Positions 31,534 through 43,324 of a stretch of DNA of 64,000 bases are shown piece by piece. The DNA is from Paracyclopina nana (lineage: Eukaryota; Arthropoda; Copepoda; Cyclopoida; Cyclopettidae). The translations under genes were made by a program, and so were the position numbers. Each line of letters starts with the position of its first letter. Position 1 is the stretch's first letter. A model generated the notes under the pieces. The model was not told the origin of the DNA. It made no database searches and saw only the letters and a list, made by a program, of their open reading frames with translations. The stretch spans positions 2,130,501 through 2,194,500 of the forward strand of contig JAGUCH010000007.1 in assembly GCA_019096065.1 (NCBI GenBank), read 5' to 3'.

Positions 31534-33386
31534 ATGGAAGGTTGCCGTAAATCTGCTGTTTTGCTGGTGCTGATGTTGCTAAGTGCAGGCCTTAAATCAG
31601 CCCAGTCATCTGATCCTTGCATTCGTCAAGAGTTTGGCCACTCAAGCTTTGTTTGCGTTTGTAATGGAACTTACTGTGATAATTATGGGCTAATTGAGGA
31701 GCTAATCAAGCCTGACGAAGCATTGCTCGTCACCTCTGACTTGGCATCCAAAAGATTTGAGGTGAGCTATGCATCGTTTGGAGCATCAGAAGAGGATCCC
31801 AATGCTTTTGAGTATATCCTTGATGAGAGCCAAACGTTCCAAGAGATCCTTGGATTTGGTGGCGCCTTCACTGATTCAGCAGGATTCAATATTCAGTCCA
31901 TGCCTGAAGAAGAAGCAAGGAATAAAATCATTGAAGCTTATTATGCTCCAACTGGATTGGATTATTCCATTGGCAGACTCAACATTGGGGGCTGCGATTT
32001 TTCGTCAAGGCACTGAAAAAAAATCAGCTTTTTCCTGCCCGCCTAAAGCTATAATTTTGATTTTTGTTTAGAGAGTACACTTATGTTGACACAGCTGGAG
32101 ATGTGGATTTAGACACATTTGCCTTGCAACTTGAAGACTTGGAACATAAGGTACTTGACATATTCCTTTGCATATTCTACCGAGGTTTACCGTTAATATA
32201 AAAAAGAGTCCAACTGTGACGCAATTTTTATTGATTGTAAGCTGGTCAGGGAATAAGCTACAAATTGTTTCCATTTAAGATCCCTTTTGTCAAATTGGCC
32301 CAGTCAATGAAAAGTGATCCAATCAAACTGTTTGCCAGTCCTTGGTCGGCTCCAGCTTGGATGAAATCCAATAATGCATTGAATGGTAAAGGGTATTTAC
32401 TGCCTGAATATTACCAGGCGTGGGCCAATTACTTCATCAGATTCCTTGAGGAATACAAGAAGAATGGAGTTGAGTTCTGGGGCCTGACCGCCCAAAATGA
32501 GCCTTGGGATGGCACTGTCGACAATTTCACCTTCAATGCGATGGGATGGAATTCTTCAACACAAAGAGAGTGGATTGTGGAGAATCTTGGGCCAACCCTG
32601 GAGAAAACTGGCTATGGAAACATCAGTCTAATGATTGTTGATGATCAGAGACCATTGGTGCCAAAATGGGCAAGAGAGGTAATTTTAACAAATTTTGGGG
32701 ATGAAGAGAGTCAATGAAGTTATTTTACAGGTTTTCTCCGATGAGCGCGCTTTGAAGTATGTCAGTGGCATAGGGATTCATTGGTATGCAGATGATGTGA
32801 TCCCCCTTCCTATTGCCCTTGATGTTGCACACGAAGAATTCCCCAACAAATTCTTGCTCTACACTGAAGCTTGCAATGGTATAATTACATAATTATTATT
32901 TTTTTCTAAAGCTAATCAATGCTTGATTCAGGTGACAAGCCCTGGGATACTGAAAAGGTAATGCTTGGTGACTGGAGCAGAGGAGAGAAATACCTGCATA
33001 ATATCATAGAAGATCTCAATCATTGGGTAGTGGGTTGGACAGATTGGAACTTGGCCCTGGATTTGCAAGGAGGACCGAACTGGGCTGGAAATTTCGTTGA
33101 TGCTCCCATCATTGTCGATCCGACTAATGGCGCGTTTTACAAGCAACCCATGTACTTCGCTTTGGGACACGTGTCACGCTTTCTGACGCCAGGATCGGTG
33201 AGGATTGGCCTTGACACGGGCAGCAATCCTGCTCAAGCAGTTGCGGCGCTAAGGCCAGACAATAGAGTAGCCTTGGTCCTACTCAATAGAAACAAGCAAG
33301 AATCGTATGCGATTCGGGTGAAGACTGCTAAGGGCGATCTCATGCTGAGCATTGGCCCCAAATCATTCACTTCTGTACTGTTTTAG
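31534..33386 (+). CDS. GBA1: Lysosomal acid glucosylceramidase (glycoside hydrolase family 30)
   Basis: Lysosomal enzyme cleaving glucose from glucosylceramide. Five coding exons (31534-32009, 32072-32150, 32280-32678, 32731-32878, 32932-33386) give 518 residues (human precursor 536). A signal peptide (VLLVLMLLSAGLKSAQSS) is followed by the Cys-rich N-terminal strand (CIRQEFGHSSFVCVCNGTYC). The acid/base Glu259 is in TAQNEPWDG and the nucleophile Glu364 in LLYTEACNG. Their spacing of 105 residues equals that of human Glu235/Glu340. Other family blocks are GFGGAFTDSAGFN and HVVGWTDWNLALD (as HWVVGWTDWNLALD). The first coding intron appears to begin with GC rather than GT; this junction restores FSSREYTYVD, aligning with human FSIRTYTYAD. 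The stop codon overlaps that of NOSIP. Confidence 0.93.
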
Positions 33387-34284
33387 GATATGGCCAAGCT
33401 GGGCCTGTATTTCTTCCCTTCTAATTTAGCATTTGCAGCAGCATAACCTGTTCCACCTCTTTGCAAGTAAATGATGTCGCTTTCTTTCAATGTCTGGCCT
33501 GTCAAAGGGTGCCTCATTTCTGGCTTGATGATTTTCTCCACGCATTCCTCGGTGACAACATCTCCAGAGGGCCTGAGGACCACAGCAGGAGTGGCATTGT
33601 TCAGTACATCATGTGTCACTGCGCATTTGTACCTCTCTTCCCTAAGTTGGCGATTTTTGAGCAGTTATCAATTATCTGATTACGTTGTTGTTACCTAGCA
33701 ATGAGACTCTTTTTGGCATCTGCTTCGTCTGGCCGGATCAGGTGAAACTTGACATCGATCAAATCCTTCATTTTCAAAGGTTTACCTGACATGGGACAAT
33801 AGATGGTCTTGTCAGGCTTTTCAACCTTAGTTTTCGAGGCTTGTGGAGTCATGGCTGGCACCCAGAAAGAGGGCAAAGCCGGTTTGCCCCCTTTTTTGTC
33901 ATCATCTTTAGTTTTAGCGGCGATATTCTTTTCACTCTTTTCAAACTTTACAATGGCAGCGGCTTTTTCCGCCTCAGCCAATTCTTGCAGCTCCTTCAAG
34001 TCTTCGTTCTTTTGTCGCTCGTATTCCTTACATTTTCTAGCGTATTCTTGCTTTTTCTCAAGCATGTACTTCAAGATGGCCTCCTTGTCATACAACCAGC
34101 CTTCTTTGGTCACTACTGGATTATCGCAAGGCTGGAGCGTCAAAGAGCAGCAATCGAAGCCTTTGATGGAGTCCTTCGAAAACCGAGTTTTTTCCGATCC
34201 ATACCCTGAGGATTTCGCATCCTTGCGACGCTCGTGATACGAATAAACTGCGGCATTTGTCGCATTTCTTCCGTGGCGCGTCAT
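33383..34284 (-). CDS. NOSIP: Nitric oxide synthase-interacting protein (U-box E3 ligase)
   Basis: Nuclear U-box ubiquitin ligase. Two exons (34284-33695 and 33641-33383; intron 53 nt) give 282 residues, against 301 in human. The start MTRHGRNATNAAVYSYHERR is the invariant family opening. The split U-box follows: DCCSLTLQPCDNPVVTKEGWLYDKEAIL in the N-terminal part and CAVTHDVLNNATPAVVLRPSG with VVTEECVEKIIKPEMRHPLTG in the C-terminal part, separated by a Lys/Glu-rich coiled linker. The end, IIYLQRGGTGYAAANAKLEGKK, is also typical. It is convergent with GBA; the two stop codons share two base pairs. Confidence 0.95.
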
Positions 34285-36416
34285 TTTTTACTTTCAACTT
34301 TTAGTTTTTCTCGTCAAAGTTTGTTTACCTTTTATTCCTCTATGACAGTTTAACGGAAAATTTATCTATGCAATCACGCAACCTTTGAAAAGCAATCTCC
34401 GATATTACATAAGTGGGATACATTTGCATTTTATCTTGAAATGGCTCCAAGTTGAATTTTTTGAGTGTCATTAAAGTGCGATAAAAGAAAATGGCAGAAT
34501 ACGTTGGGATTAGGAGGCAATTACTACTTTTTATAATGGCCAAGGATTTAGATGGCACTGCAGATTGGCTACCAAAAATAATGCTACCAATCCTAACAAA
34601 AGTTGCTAAGCCTTAAAATTAGAGCTGTGAAAAAGCTTGACAACAAGAAAATTCCATCTAAAATGTTGTCCAAAGCAAAGCATTGAGATTGCACAACCTT
34701 GAGTGATATTTCAGCTCAACAAATACGGGATGATTACATGATTTATTTTGCAAAATTACACCTAGCTATCAACAATTTGAAGCGAAGCTATATGAAAAAG
34801 GGCAACAGCAACAACGGAGTGATTCCAGGGCACCATTTTAGGGCCACCAAATCATCAGGTTCGCTCCAGAGGAAAAATTGGCTTTTTCCATTAGGCTTTC
34901 TCAAGCACAACATCAACGTCTTTGGTGTGGCGCAACTTTGATTGGCAAGGAGGCTTTGGCCATGATCCATCTGGAAAGGAAAACAAATGATCAAGTTGAC
35001 CATTGACAAAGACAAAAGACTCGCATATCTATGCAAGAATAAATCCGCAAGAATAATATTTTCCAAAACAATAGGTGGGTAAATGAGAGAGATATGGCAG
35101 CGCATAGAGCCTCAGCAGCTCTGAAATTGCATTAAATAATGGTGCACAAAGTTCAACAAGAAAGATCTCATCTTTTGACAGGAAAAGTAATGAGGTGCTT
35201 TAATTCTTGGGACGCATCCAAGTGTGAGTAAAGGCAAACAGAAGACATTCCTGCTATATACCAAAGAATCCTTTCTACATTTCCTAATTCTGTCACGGAC
35301 AGAACTCAAGAGATTTCCTTTTGATCCCTGCATTATACAAGAAGCACAGAAGGAGCTAGGACGAACAAAATGTACTACTGCTAAAACCTCGCATACTTTC
35401 TTCTCCAGACCCTTAAAAGGGTATAGTAGCTGCCCTAAATTATGCAATACACTTCACAAGACTTACTCAGGCAGCAATTCAAAAATGCAAGCTTTCCAGT
35501 TATGATGTATTGATGAAAGCAGCTGGTTTTTCAACGCAGCGCACAAGAGCTGCCATATATAGTAGAAAAACCAATTTGGCTCTCCTCTCTTCTATTCATA
35601 CACGAGGCCCAGTTCATCTACATGCCACATGCAATTAATTAAGCGAACTAATACAGCAATTACGGAACTTAAGTTTTAGCTATATTTAGCTTTGACGCAA
35701 ATTGCCTGATAGTGTTTCAAATTGCATCAAGTTTGAATTCAACGAATTATTTCTAAAACAATGAATCAACTTGGAGCATATTAGGTCAAAACGCATAAGC
35801 TTTCATCAAATCGAAAGACCCCTTTGCACGCATGAAATTACGGCAGGAACCCCCCGAAAATTGCTTACAAATTTAAGAAAGCAGATGAGTGTCTCCTAAA
35901 AGAGTGAACCCCAGCTCGAAAAGTAATTTCCCCCTCATCTCCGCAGCTAGTGCAGCAAAGTTTTACAAAAGAGCGCGAGAGCTTTATAGTATACGACCAA
36001 CTTTTACATTTTTCAGCCAATGACGCTACTTTTGTAGAGGATGGCGCCACCAATCAAAAGCTGAGAAAGCTCTGGCAAAACTTTTTTCTTTTGCAGGACA
36101 TCTGCCAATGCCTCGCCAAACTTTCACAAAAAGCTCTTTTTTTAGATAGAAAAAAATGCCTTTAGCATCAATTACTATACTCACGTGTATTCCAGTTGCT
36201 CAGTAAGAATTTAGGTGGTTGAATTCAAAAAGTCAAAACCATTAAAGTTGATGGTGCCCCAAAGGTTCTCATTTTACGGCCTGGAAAGACCCCATGGGAG
36301 ATAAAAGCAAGTGGAAAGCCAGGCTGTAGTAGCACAGCCAGAGATAACAAAATATATATGGCAAAATGTCTGGGCTTGTGTAGCACAGCACAGTGAGAAA
36401 TAATAATCATAATGGC

Positions 36417-36430
36417 CTCTCTCTCTCTCT
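36417..36430. repeat. (CT)n microsatellite
   Basis: Seven CT dinucleotides in the gene-poor stretch. Confidence 0.85.
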
Positions 36431-38782
36431 TTGCTAACCAGAATGAGAAAATTAAACAGGGAAACAAATTACTCTACTACACTCATTTCCAGATCTACTA
36501 TAGGCTGTAAAACAATTTTGACAGGTTAATAAGCAGTTACAGCAAAATTGTGCATTTTAGGTTGGATTGACTATTACGTAGCTTTATTTCCCTGGTGCAA
36601 GGAAAACTATTGCTGTGAGAAAAAGACGCTGTTTTCATTTATATTGTATTTTACGTACTCTGTTGACTACTAGAAATCTACTGAAAGTATGTAAGAACAG
36701 TGTCTATATTTTTAGTAGGCCATTTTGAACCAAACACGAGATAGTTCCATGCTTTTTTTACATTGCTCAGGTAAGAAGAAAGGCTGCAAAATAATAAAGT
36801 TGCGGAACGTTCAGGTGTTCACGTTACTCAGTCGGAAATTATGCCATAATTTAGGCAGTAATTTGTAGGTGACTCGAGCCTAAATTCGTAGGAGGAGAAA
36901 ATAAACACAAAAACTTGCTTCTACCTTATTGAATACCATGCACCATTTATCTCAAGACTAGAACAAAGTAAAAATAATAAAAATGTAATTTCAATTCGAC
37001 CAAAAAAAAAGAAGCACTTTCCTTTTTTTTAAAATGTTATCAACTTTAAGCTATCCAAGCTCTAATGTGGTGTTCATCTACTTCATCTTTCCTTATCAAA
37101 AGTAAACTGTTAATTACAATACTTTCGTACTTAGGTACGTTATTTCTCATTAATGCCTTGTTCGTGTATTAAGAATGCCTTAAGGTATGGAAAAAATTGT
37201 CTTGAGGAAAGTGAATCTGTTGCTGACTGCCACTCAACGAGTTCAGCTTGGGGCCGAGCAGTATTTTTAATGGCAATTTTGGCTATTTTGTCTCATAGTT
37301 ATCAACATTTTCAAAACAAACTATCTTTCATCACGTTTCTTTGATAACAGATGAAATAACTAGCTTACTCAATTTTTTTTCGTAAAAAAAGAAAACTAAC
37401 TCTTGATTTTGCTGAAAATGTCTAAAACTCGGCACATAAATTGCTAAAATTTGATTTGTTTACTTTCAAGCTGGCCTACGGTACGTAGGTCAGATTTTTT
37501 TTGTATCCTGTATGTTTTCGTGTATTTTCTATAGGAGTTTTGGGTGTACATGAACAGGATATAAAAGTCTCCAAGTCTTTGTTTTTAGCAAAAGCTCTCA
37601 GTACTGATGTTATTCGCCAGAGGTAAAAGACGTTTAAGATATGGATTGTCCTTTCCATAGTAAATGAACACCGCATAAAGGCAATATCACTGATGCAACA
37701 TGTAACAGTTTTATGATAGTGCTTTCTAAAAAGTATAATATTTTTGTGCTCCTTAATGCAAAAATTATTACGAAAATAAACAAAATTTAGCTTTTTCGAA
37801 TCCAGAGTTGAGGTGACAAAATTCTATCAGAGGTGAGAATTATGTCGAAAGCCAAGTTTGCTCACATTGACTTTCTTGAAAATGAGTTGAATAAAATGGC
37901 AAGAGGAGCTCGATTAATTTCTGTGCACCATTAACCAGTCCAAACTTTCTTTGTTTGCATCGCTTGAAAATAATGAGCTTCTGCGGCTTTTCCAACTTTC
38001 ACAAAATGCAAATATCAAAATGGCTTGTAGTATGCCATGTCATTAACTTTATTTTGCTTCAGTTTGCAAGCAAAGTACGAAAATGCCGAATGAAAATTAA
38101 AAAAAAATGTTCATTGATTTTGGTTAAAAAAAGGAAAGCAAGGCTTTCTCTTCTGGTTGGTCGAGTTTTTTCATGAGTTTCTTTGCTTGGCTTTCCTTTT
38201 GTGAATTTCACTCACTCAAATTGGTTTAAAATCATGCATTGCTTCCTTTAAAAAATCATATTCAAAATGAGATTTCAACATTGATTACATACTATACTCT
38301 AGAATTAAAACTCAAAAGAAAAATATTCTTTGATTAAGATTCAAGATCAAGACATATAAAGTAATTCACAGCATAGATGAAGTGTGTGAAATCAACTTTG
38401 GAGGGCAATGCAATGCAAGGAAAGGGGTCAAGTACTTGGTGGTGGTATATTCAAATAATGGCCTACCTTAAATAGTGAGAAAATGCGCACCCGTTCGAAT
38501 TGGCGGCAAAGTGATTTTTTCTCACACAAACAGGCGCAATGCTTGCAAATGGCTTTGCGATTGAGTCAGGACTGAATGTGGGAACCCCTTGATTCCAGGC
38601 TGGACAACAACTGCAAAAACGCTCCCTTCGGACCACATTTGGACGACGACGGCCGCTTTCACCAAACATCTATGGCATTCAAGCCATAGCCATGCGATTT
38701 GCATCGAAAAAAGCGCATTTTTCTTGGCGTGAAACACTTTAGCCGAGTTTGTTTACTTTTCGCCTCCGTCTCAGCGCCCACG

Positions 38783-38800
38783 TGGCGCCCAACGTGGGGC
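38783..38800 (+). mobile_element. Primer-binding-site-like 18-mer matching tRNA-Lys, probable LTR-element fossil
   Basis: TGGCGCCCAACGTGGGGC is complementary to the 3' end of mature tRNA-Lys(CUU), including the non-genomic CCA. This is the primer site used by several reverse-transcribing elements. It is preceded by CCCACG, which would fit an LTR end plus a two-base gap. No gag or pol is visible downstream and no second LTR was recognised, so it is at most a degraded or internally empty remnant. Confidence 0.4.
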
Positions 38801-39669
38801 AAAACAAAGATTTGGCGACATCTCGAGCAATTTCAAGTAGATGCAAATTCAACGGCCCCAATGCCTACAAATTAGTGAAATGGCACTGCAAAAGGGATTT
38901 TTTACTCCCATAAGCCTTGTAGCAGCGCACAATAGGGGAAAGTCGAAGGGGCGAATCGAAATTACAGTGGGCGCCCCTTCACACAATTGCATTGTTGACC
39001 ATTGCAATTGAGAATTGTGGTGGGAAAATCTGGTAGTAATTTGCATAAATCCGACTGCTACAATTGAATTGGACAAGGTGTAGATACTGTAATAGTACAA
39101 TGGCAGCCCACTATTGTTGCTTTGTTTTTTCACCCCTCATTACTGATCATAATGAAAGTGGACAGTGCAATGCTGGAAAAAATCCAAGCCTCGCTTTCCC
39201 ACACTCGTAAAAGAGTTGGACATCATACTACAATAGCCACATTTAATGAAGAGCTGGAGGAAGCCTTGAAAACAATTATTTATTAATAATTACTGCTTAA
39301 ATTCCCAAAGCCAAATACCTTGCTCGCAAAACACTGATTTCTCCAATTTTTTGCAAGCCAAACAGAATTCAAAAACACAGAAATGGTTGAAAATTATATA
39401 AAGTACAATACTATCTTCTATGATTTTTGCCTTTAATAAAAAGACTGCTGTAGCATATCCATGATAGTTAGCATAAATGTGATAAAAACTGCAAACGCGC
39501 GTGGCAAAAGTGGAAAAAGAGCGGCAAAAAAGGCTAATTAATTCCATATTCTAGGACTGTGTTACTACGTACGTTCTAGCAAAAAAGCGAGCACATTCCA
39601 AGCTTACTCAGATGAAAGCAACAATAAAATGCAGATACGAGCCTCTATTCCCTTCCATTTCCCACACTA

Positions 39670-39820
39670 GGCACAGTGGGGCACACGGCTCAAAAAAGGC
39701 CAAATTCATCATTGACTATCATAGCTTAAGCACAAAAGAAAACCACCAAAAATCCTCTTACAGTGAGTAAAGGGTTGAAATCGAGATGGTTTTTTGAAGC
39801 ACAGTTTACCCCACTGTGCC
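39670..39820. mobile_element. Short foldback/MITE-like element with 12-bp perfect inverted ends
   Basis: GGCACAGTGGGG at the left is the exact reverse complement of CCCCACTGTGCC at the right, 151 bp apart in total. There is no coding capacity. No clear target-site duplication was found, so the family is open. Confidence 0.55.
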
Positions 39821-41365
39821 GTCACATGTAGCATGCATATGACGGAACAAAAGGGTCAAGCACTACAATGGAATGTATAGCAACGGTTTTTGTTTACTCC
39901 ATGCCCTTGCCATGCTGCAATGAGGCAAATGCTGACCAGGCTCAAAAAATGCCGCATTTTTCGTGCGAAATTCCCATGAGCTCGCGCACTTGACCATTCC
40001 GGGCTGGCCAAAAAAGGGCTTGACCCATGGGAGCAGCAAAAGCTAAAAAAGCCACCCTTTTATTCTGGTCAGTCCTTTTTTGGTCAGTGGTGGTGAAAAG
40101 TGAGCCAGCCCTCGTTTTTTCCCGGAAAATACTCATCGCATCTTTTGTGCGGTAGGACCAATTATTTTTTGATTGTACATAGCATATTCTAGAGCAGTAA
40201 TTAAAATGGACACGCTCGCGCACGTGGATCCTCAAGGGATCGATTCAGAAATTAATGGCGTGGTCCATTTTTATGATCTCACAGGAATTCCTATGTGATC
40301 GGTTCTTTTGACCTGTAGGAGTAAACAAAAATCATCCTTTAATCTGAGAACTCATGGCAAACAGAGTAGAATTGGTGATAACTTTGCATAAGAATCTTAT
40401 CTTAATGAATAAAATGGTGAAAAATTATTCATTTTATGCATTAGCTTTCTATAGATGTACGTGTAAGCATAATATATTAATGCTCGGTTCACCTGAAACG
40501 AAAGGCCTAATTTATGCCAAAATTGCATGACACATGACATAAAAATTATCCTGACTTAAGTGAACAAATTTTGGAAAGCTTCTACAGTTTAGCTCGAGTA
40601 AGCAAAATTATTAACGTAGCTTTTCAGACAATTAGGATCTAATAATTCTATTGGAGAGCTGAGTGAGCCAAAGACTGATTCATAAAAAAGCTTTATGACA
40701 TTGTAGCATCGTGGCCGAAAAATTATGTAAGCCTTTAAAACAGCTAATAATCAGTGGTAATTTTTACATAAAACTTCATAGAGGAGGCAATTGATCAATG
40801 AGTTTCGTTGTTGGCTGATGAAATCAACGGTCGCGCGGTATGCCATTGAATTCGTATCCAAGAAATGGAAGTGTCCACAACAATCTGGCAATTGTTAGCT
40901 ACTATCTTGAGCAGTAGCTGGCTAGCGGTGTTAATTGGGGCAAAACAGGGTGGCAAAAAGTTGAGAGAGATGACCATTTTCCGCATTGTCTCCATAATTC
41001 AATCGCGATTGTACTTACTAATACAAATGTTAATGTGATGACAGACTCAATTGTATTAAATGTCTTAAAATTGCAGTCATAACTTCTACTAAGAATGGCT
41101 GAAAGCTCAAAATTTCCAGAGCTTTCTCTTTAATATTTCACTAAAAACTAGCGTAAGTTGCGTGTTTTGTCTTATTACGTATTTAGGTAGAAAGCTAACT
41201 TTTCAAAATTAAAAAGCCAGTAGTTTCACTTTTAAGTTAAAAATATAAGAATTAATAAATTCGCTTCAATAACAAAGTATTTAACGTTTTTCTCGAATTT
41301 TTTGAGCGGGAGCGCTTCGCTATCGCACAGCCCAGTGTGCGTTGACGCTGCAGCTGAGCTGGGCC

Positions 41366-41450
41366 GGGTCACGAGCGTACGGGTCACAACATGCTGACCG
41401 GCCCCTCGCCGGTCGGCTATAAATTGCTCAGTTTGCTGAGAAAATGATCA
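41366..41450 (+). promoter_or_regulatory. Core promoter of the lipase gene
   Basis: A GC-rich patch in AT-rich surroundings holds two GGGTCAC direct repeats (41366 and 41381) and a perfect inverted repeat GACCGGC/GCCGGTC (41396-41414). These are followed by TATAAA at 41418 and an arthropod-type initiator TCAGTT with its A at 41450, 32 bases downstream. GGGTCA sites resemble nuclear-receptor half-sites. Confidence 0.75.
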
Positions 41451-41658
41451 GTTGTTTTGAATCTTTGATTTGAAGAGGCACTAGAGAAATGCTCTGCGTT
41501 TTTTCCTTTAGTGCGTTATTGTATAGTGTTACCAGTGCAGTGTGTGAATTTGACTTTCAACATCAAACCTCGAGCTTGACGTTCATCGTGCTCATATCCT
41601 ATGCTGGCAAGGATTTCTGCATCTGTCCAGAGTTTCTTAAGAAAATACTCATCCGAAG
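41450..41658 (+). other. First exon of the lipase transcript, possibly coding
   Basis: Runs from the predicted start site to a strong donor (CGAAG|GTAAGTG). An ATG at 41489 opens a frame to the donor whose first residues (MLCVFSFSALLYSVTSAVC) look like a signal peptide. It ends in phase 2. Joining to the acceptor at 42045 (CCTTTCAG) keeps the lipase frame and gives 428 residues. Joining to the acceptor at 42017 (TTTTGCAG) stops it at once, making it a 5' UTR with an upstream frame. Confidence 0.6.
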
Positions 41659-41841
41659 GTAAGTGCCTTTAATTTCATTGCTTTGAAAGACTATATGAAA
41701 GCCCTTCTTTTGACATTTGACATAAAACTGATTATAACTAAATTGTGCAAGAGAAAAGTAAACATTAGCTGCCACTTTCAAAAAGAAAGCCAATTTTAAA
41801 AGCATACTATGTAGCTTTATAAGCTATCTCTTTGAAAAAGT

Positions 41842-41918
41842 CAGCTGATTGGTGAATTAAAAAGACAGCTGCTTGTTTACTTGACAAGTCAGCTGTTTTC
41901 TTTCATTGAGATCAGCTG
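41842..41918. promoter_or_regulatory. Cluster of four CAGCTG E-boxes in lipase intron 1
   Basis: CAGCTG occurs at 41842, 41866, 41890 and 41913, spaced about 24 bases apart. More copies lie in intron 2 and one in the promoter (41351). CAGCTG is a bHLH-type site. Confidence 0.5.
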
Positions 41919-42022
41919 TTTGTTGACTTGAGCTTTTTCCAAGTGTCATTTCAAAAGCAAGGGCTGGAGCGCCATCTATCGGCCCTGAGTGACATGCTTG
42001 TTTCTGCTGTTTTGCAGCTAAA

Positions 42023-43324
42023 ATGACGTCCATAATGCCTTTCAGATGGATGCGTAAATCAGGCTGCATTTCGCAGACGATTCTCGATACCGTCCTCTAC
42101 CTCGTGAGGAAACCCGAGAAAGTTGACCTGCACAAGCGAATCTTTGAGGTTGCCAATGAAAATGGATTCCAGCTGGAGGCTCACAAGGTGACAACCCAGG
42201 ACGGCCACATTTTGACCTTGCACCGCATCAAGGAGGATGAGGCCAGTGATGACGAGGGTGACAAGAGGCCAGTTGTCTTCCTTCAGCATGGTCTGGTCTG
42301 CTCATCAGCTGTCTGGCTCATAACCCCCAACGGCTTGGCCTATGCCTTGGCCAAGCTGGGTTTTGATGTCTGGATGGGCAACTTCAGGGGCAACACCTTC
42401 AGCCAGGATCACTTGACGCTCACCACTAGTGACAAGGAGTTCTGGCACTTTTGCTGGGACCAGCATGGGCTCATTGACTTGCCCACCATGATCAACCACG
42501 TGCTCGAGGTGACCCAAAATGAGAAGCTTCATTTCGTCGGACATTCCATGGGCACCACTGCCTTCTTCGCCATGGTCAGCTCCATGCCTGAAATGAATGC
42601 CAAATTGGTATCAGCTGCTGCCTTGGCGCCTGTCACCATGATGAAGTTCATGAATGGAGCTCCCAGGCATTGTGTCACATTGGCATACTATGGCATCAAG
42701 CTTGTCAACCTGTAAGTACCATTTTTTATCAGCTGTCGTCAGCTGTTTGTTTTTGTAAACAAACAGCTGCACACATGGGTCAACAACATTTTATTTTTGC
42801 TTTCGCTGGCAGGTTTGGCATCTTCTTTGCCCATTGCCCCTTCAAGTTCAATGGGTACTTGGGGATCAGCTCCGTCATCCTGTACTTCACCGGCTTCAGA
42901 GCTCTGGACTTGGACCAGCCCTTCATGGAAGACATCTTCAGTTTCATCCCGGCTGGAAGCTCCACCTTCACTGTGCTCCACTACATCGAAGCCTACATGG
43001 AGAAGAAGTTCTCTTCGAGAAACAACAACCAGGAATACCAGCTGGACAGGGTGAGTGACAAAGTCGCCCAAAACTCTGCGAAAACGCCTCATTTCCTTCA
43101 TTTCTTTGCAGATCACTTGCCCACTCACTTTGTGGTACTCTGACAAGGACTGGGCAGCCTGCAAGGATGACGTGGCCTTGATCAAGGCCCAAATAGGAGA
43201 AAAAGTGGGCTTGAAGGAGGTTCCCCATGACAATTTCGGCCATTTGGACTTTTTGTGGGATGAGAGGGTGCGCAGAGGGCTGAATTACGAGCTGATGTCG
43301 GATATCGTTGACAATCTCTACTAG
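42023..43324 (+). CDS. Acid lipase of the lysosomal/gastric (LIPA/LIPF) family
   Basis: Alpha/beta hydrolase that cleaves triglycerides or cholesteryl esters. Coding exons 42023-42711, 42813-43050 and 43112-43324 (introns 101 and 61 nt) give 379 residues from the ATG at 42023, close to family length. Hallmarks: VTTQDGHILTLHRI (family EDGYIL motif), FLQHGLVCSSAVW (oxyanion loop), the nucleophile Ser175 in VGHSMGTT, the Asp in LWYSDKDWAA and the His in NFGHLDFLWD, so the triad is complete. With this start there is no clear signal peptide. The alternative upstream first exon would supply one and lengthen the protein to 428. It is an isolated gene in gene-poor DNA with its own TATA promoter, which suits regulated, possibly digestive, expression. 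It is unusually GC-rich for the area. Confidence 0.9.
42740..42769. repeat. Perfect hairpin with CAGCTG ends in lipase intron 2
   Basis: CAGCTGTTTGTTT and its exact reverse complement are separated by four bases. A further CAGCTG lies at 42730. Confidence 0.85.

Larger units (their letters stand above)
34285..41365. other. Gene-poor stretch
   Basis: About 7 kb with no exon I can support on either strand. Open frames here are short, low-complexity and without splice context. It contains a CT microsatellite, a primer-binding-site-like 18-mer, a MITE-like inverted repeat, and many A/T runs flanked by GGC or GCC. Regulatory DNA for distant genes is possible. Confidence 0.5.

Noticed and set aside
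32001-32010. GT donor at 32004 for the first GBA intron
   Set aside because: It would delete residues aligned with the invariant FSIRTYTY block; the GC donor at 32010 keeps the alignment exact, though transcript proof is lacking.
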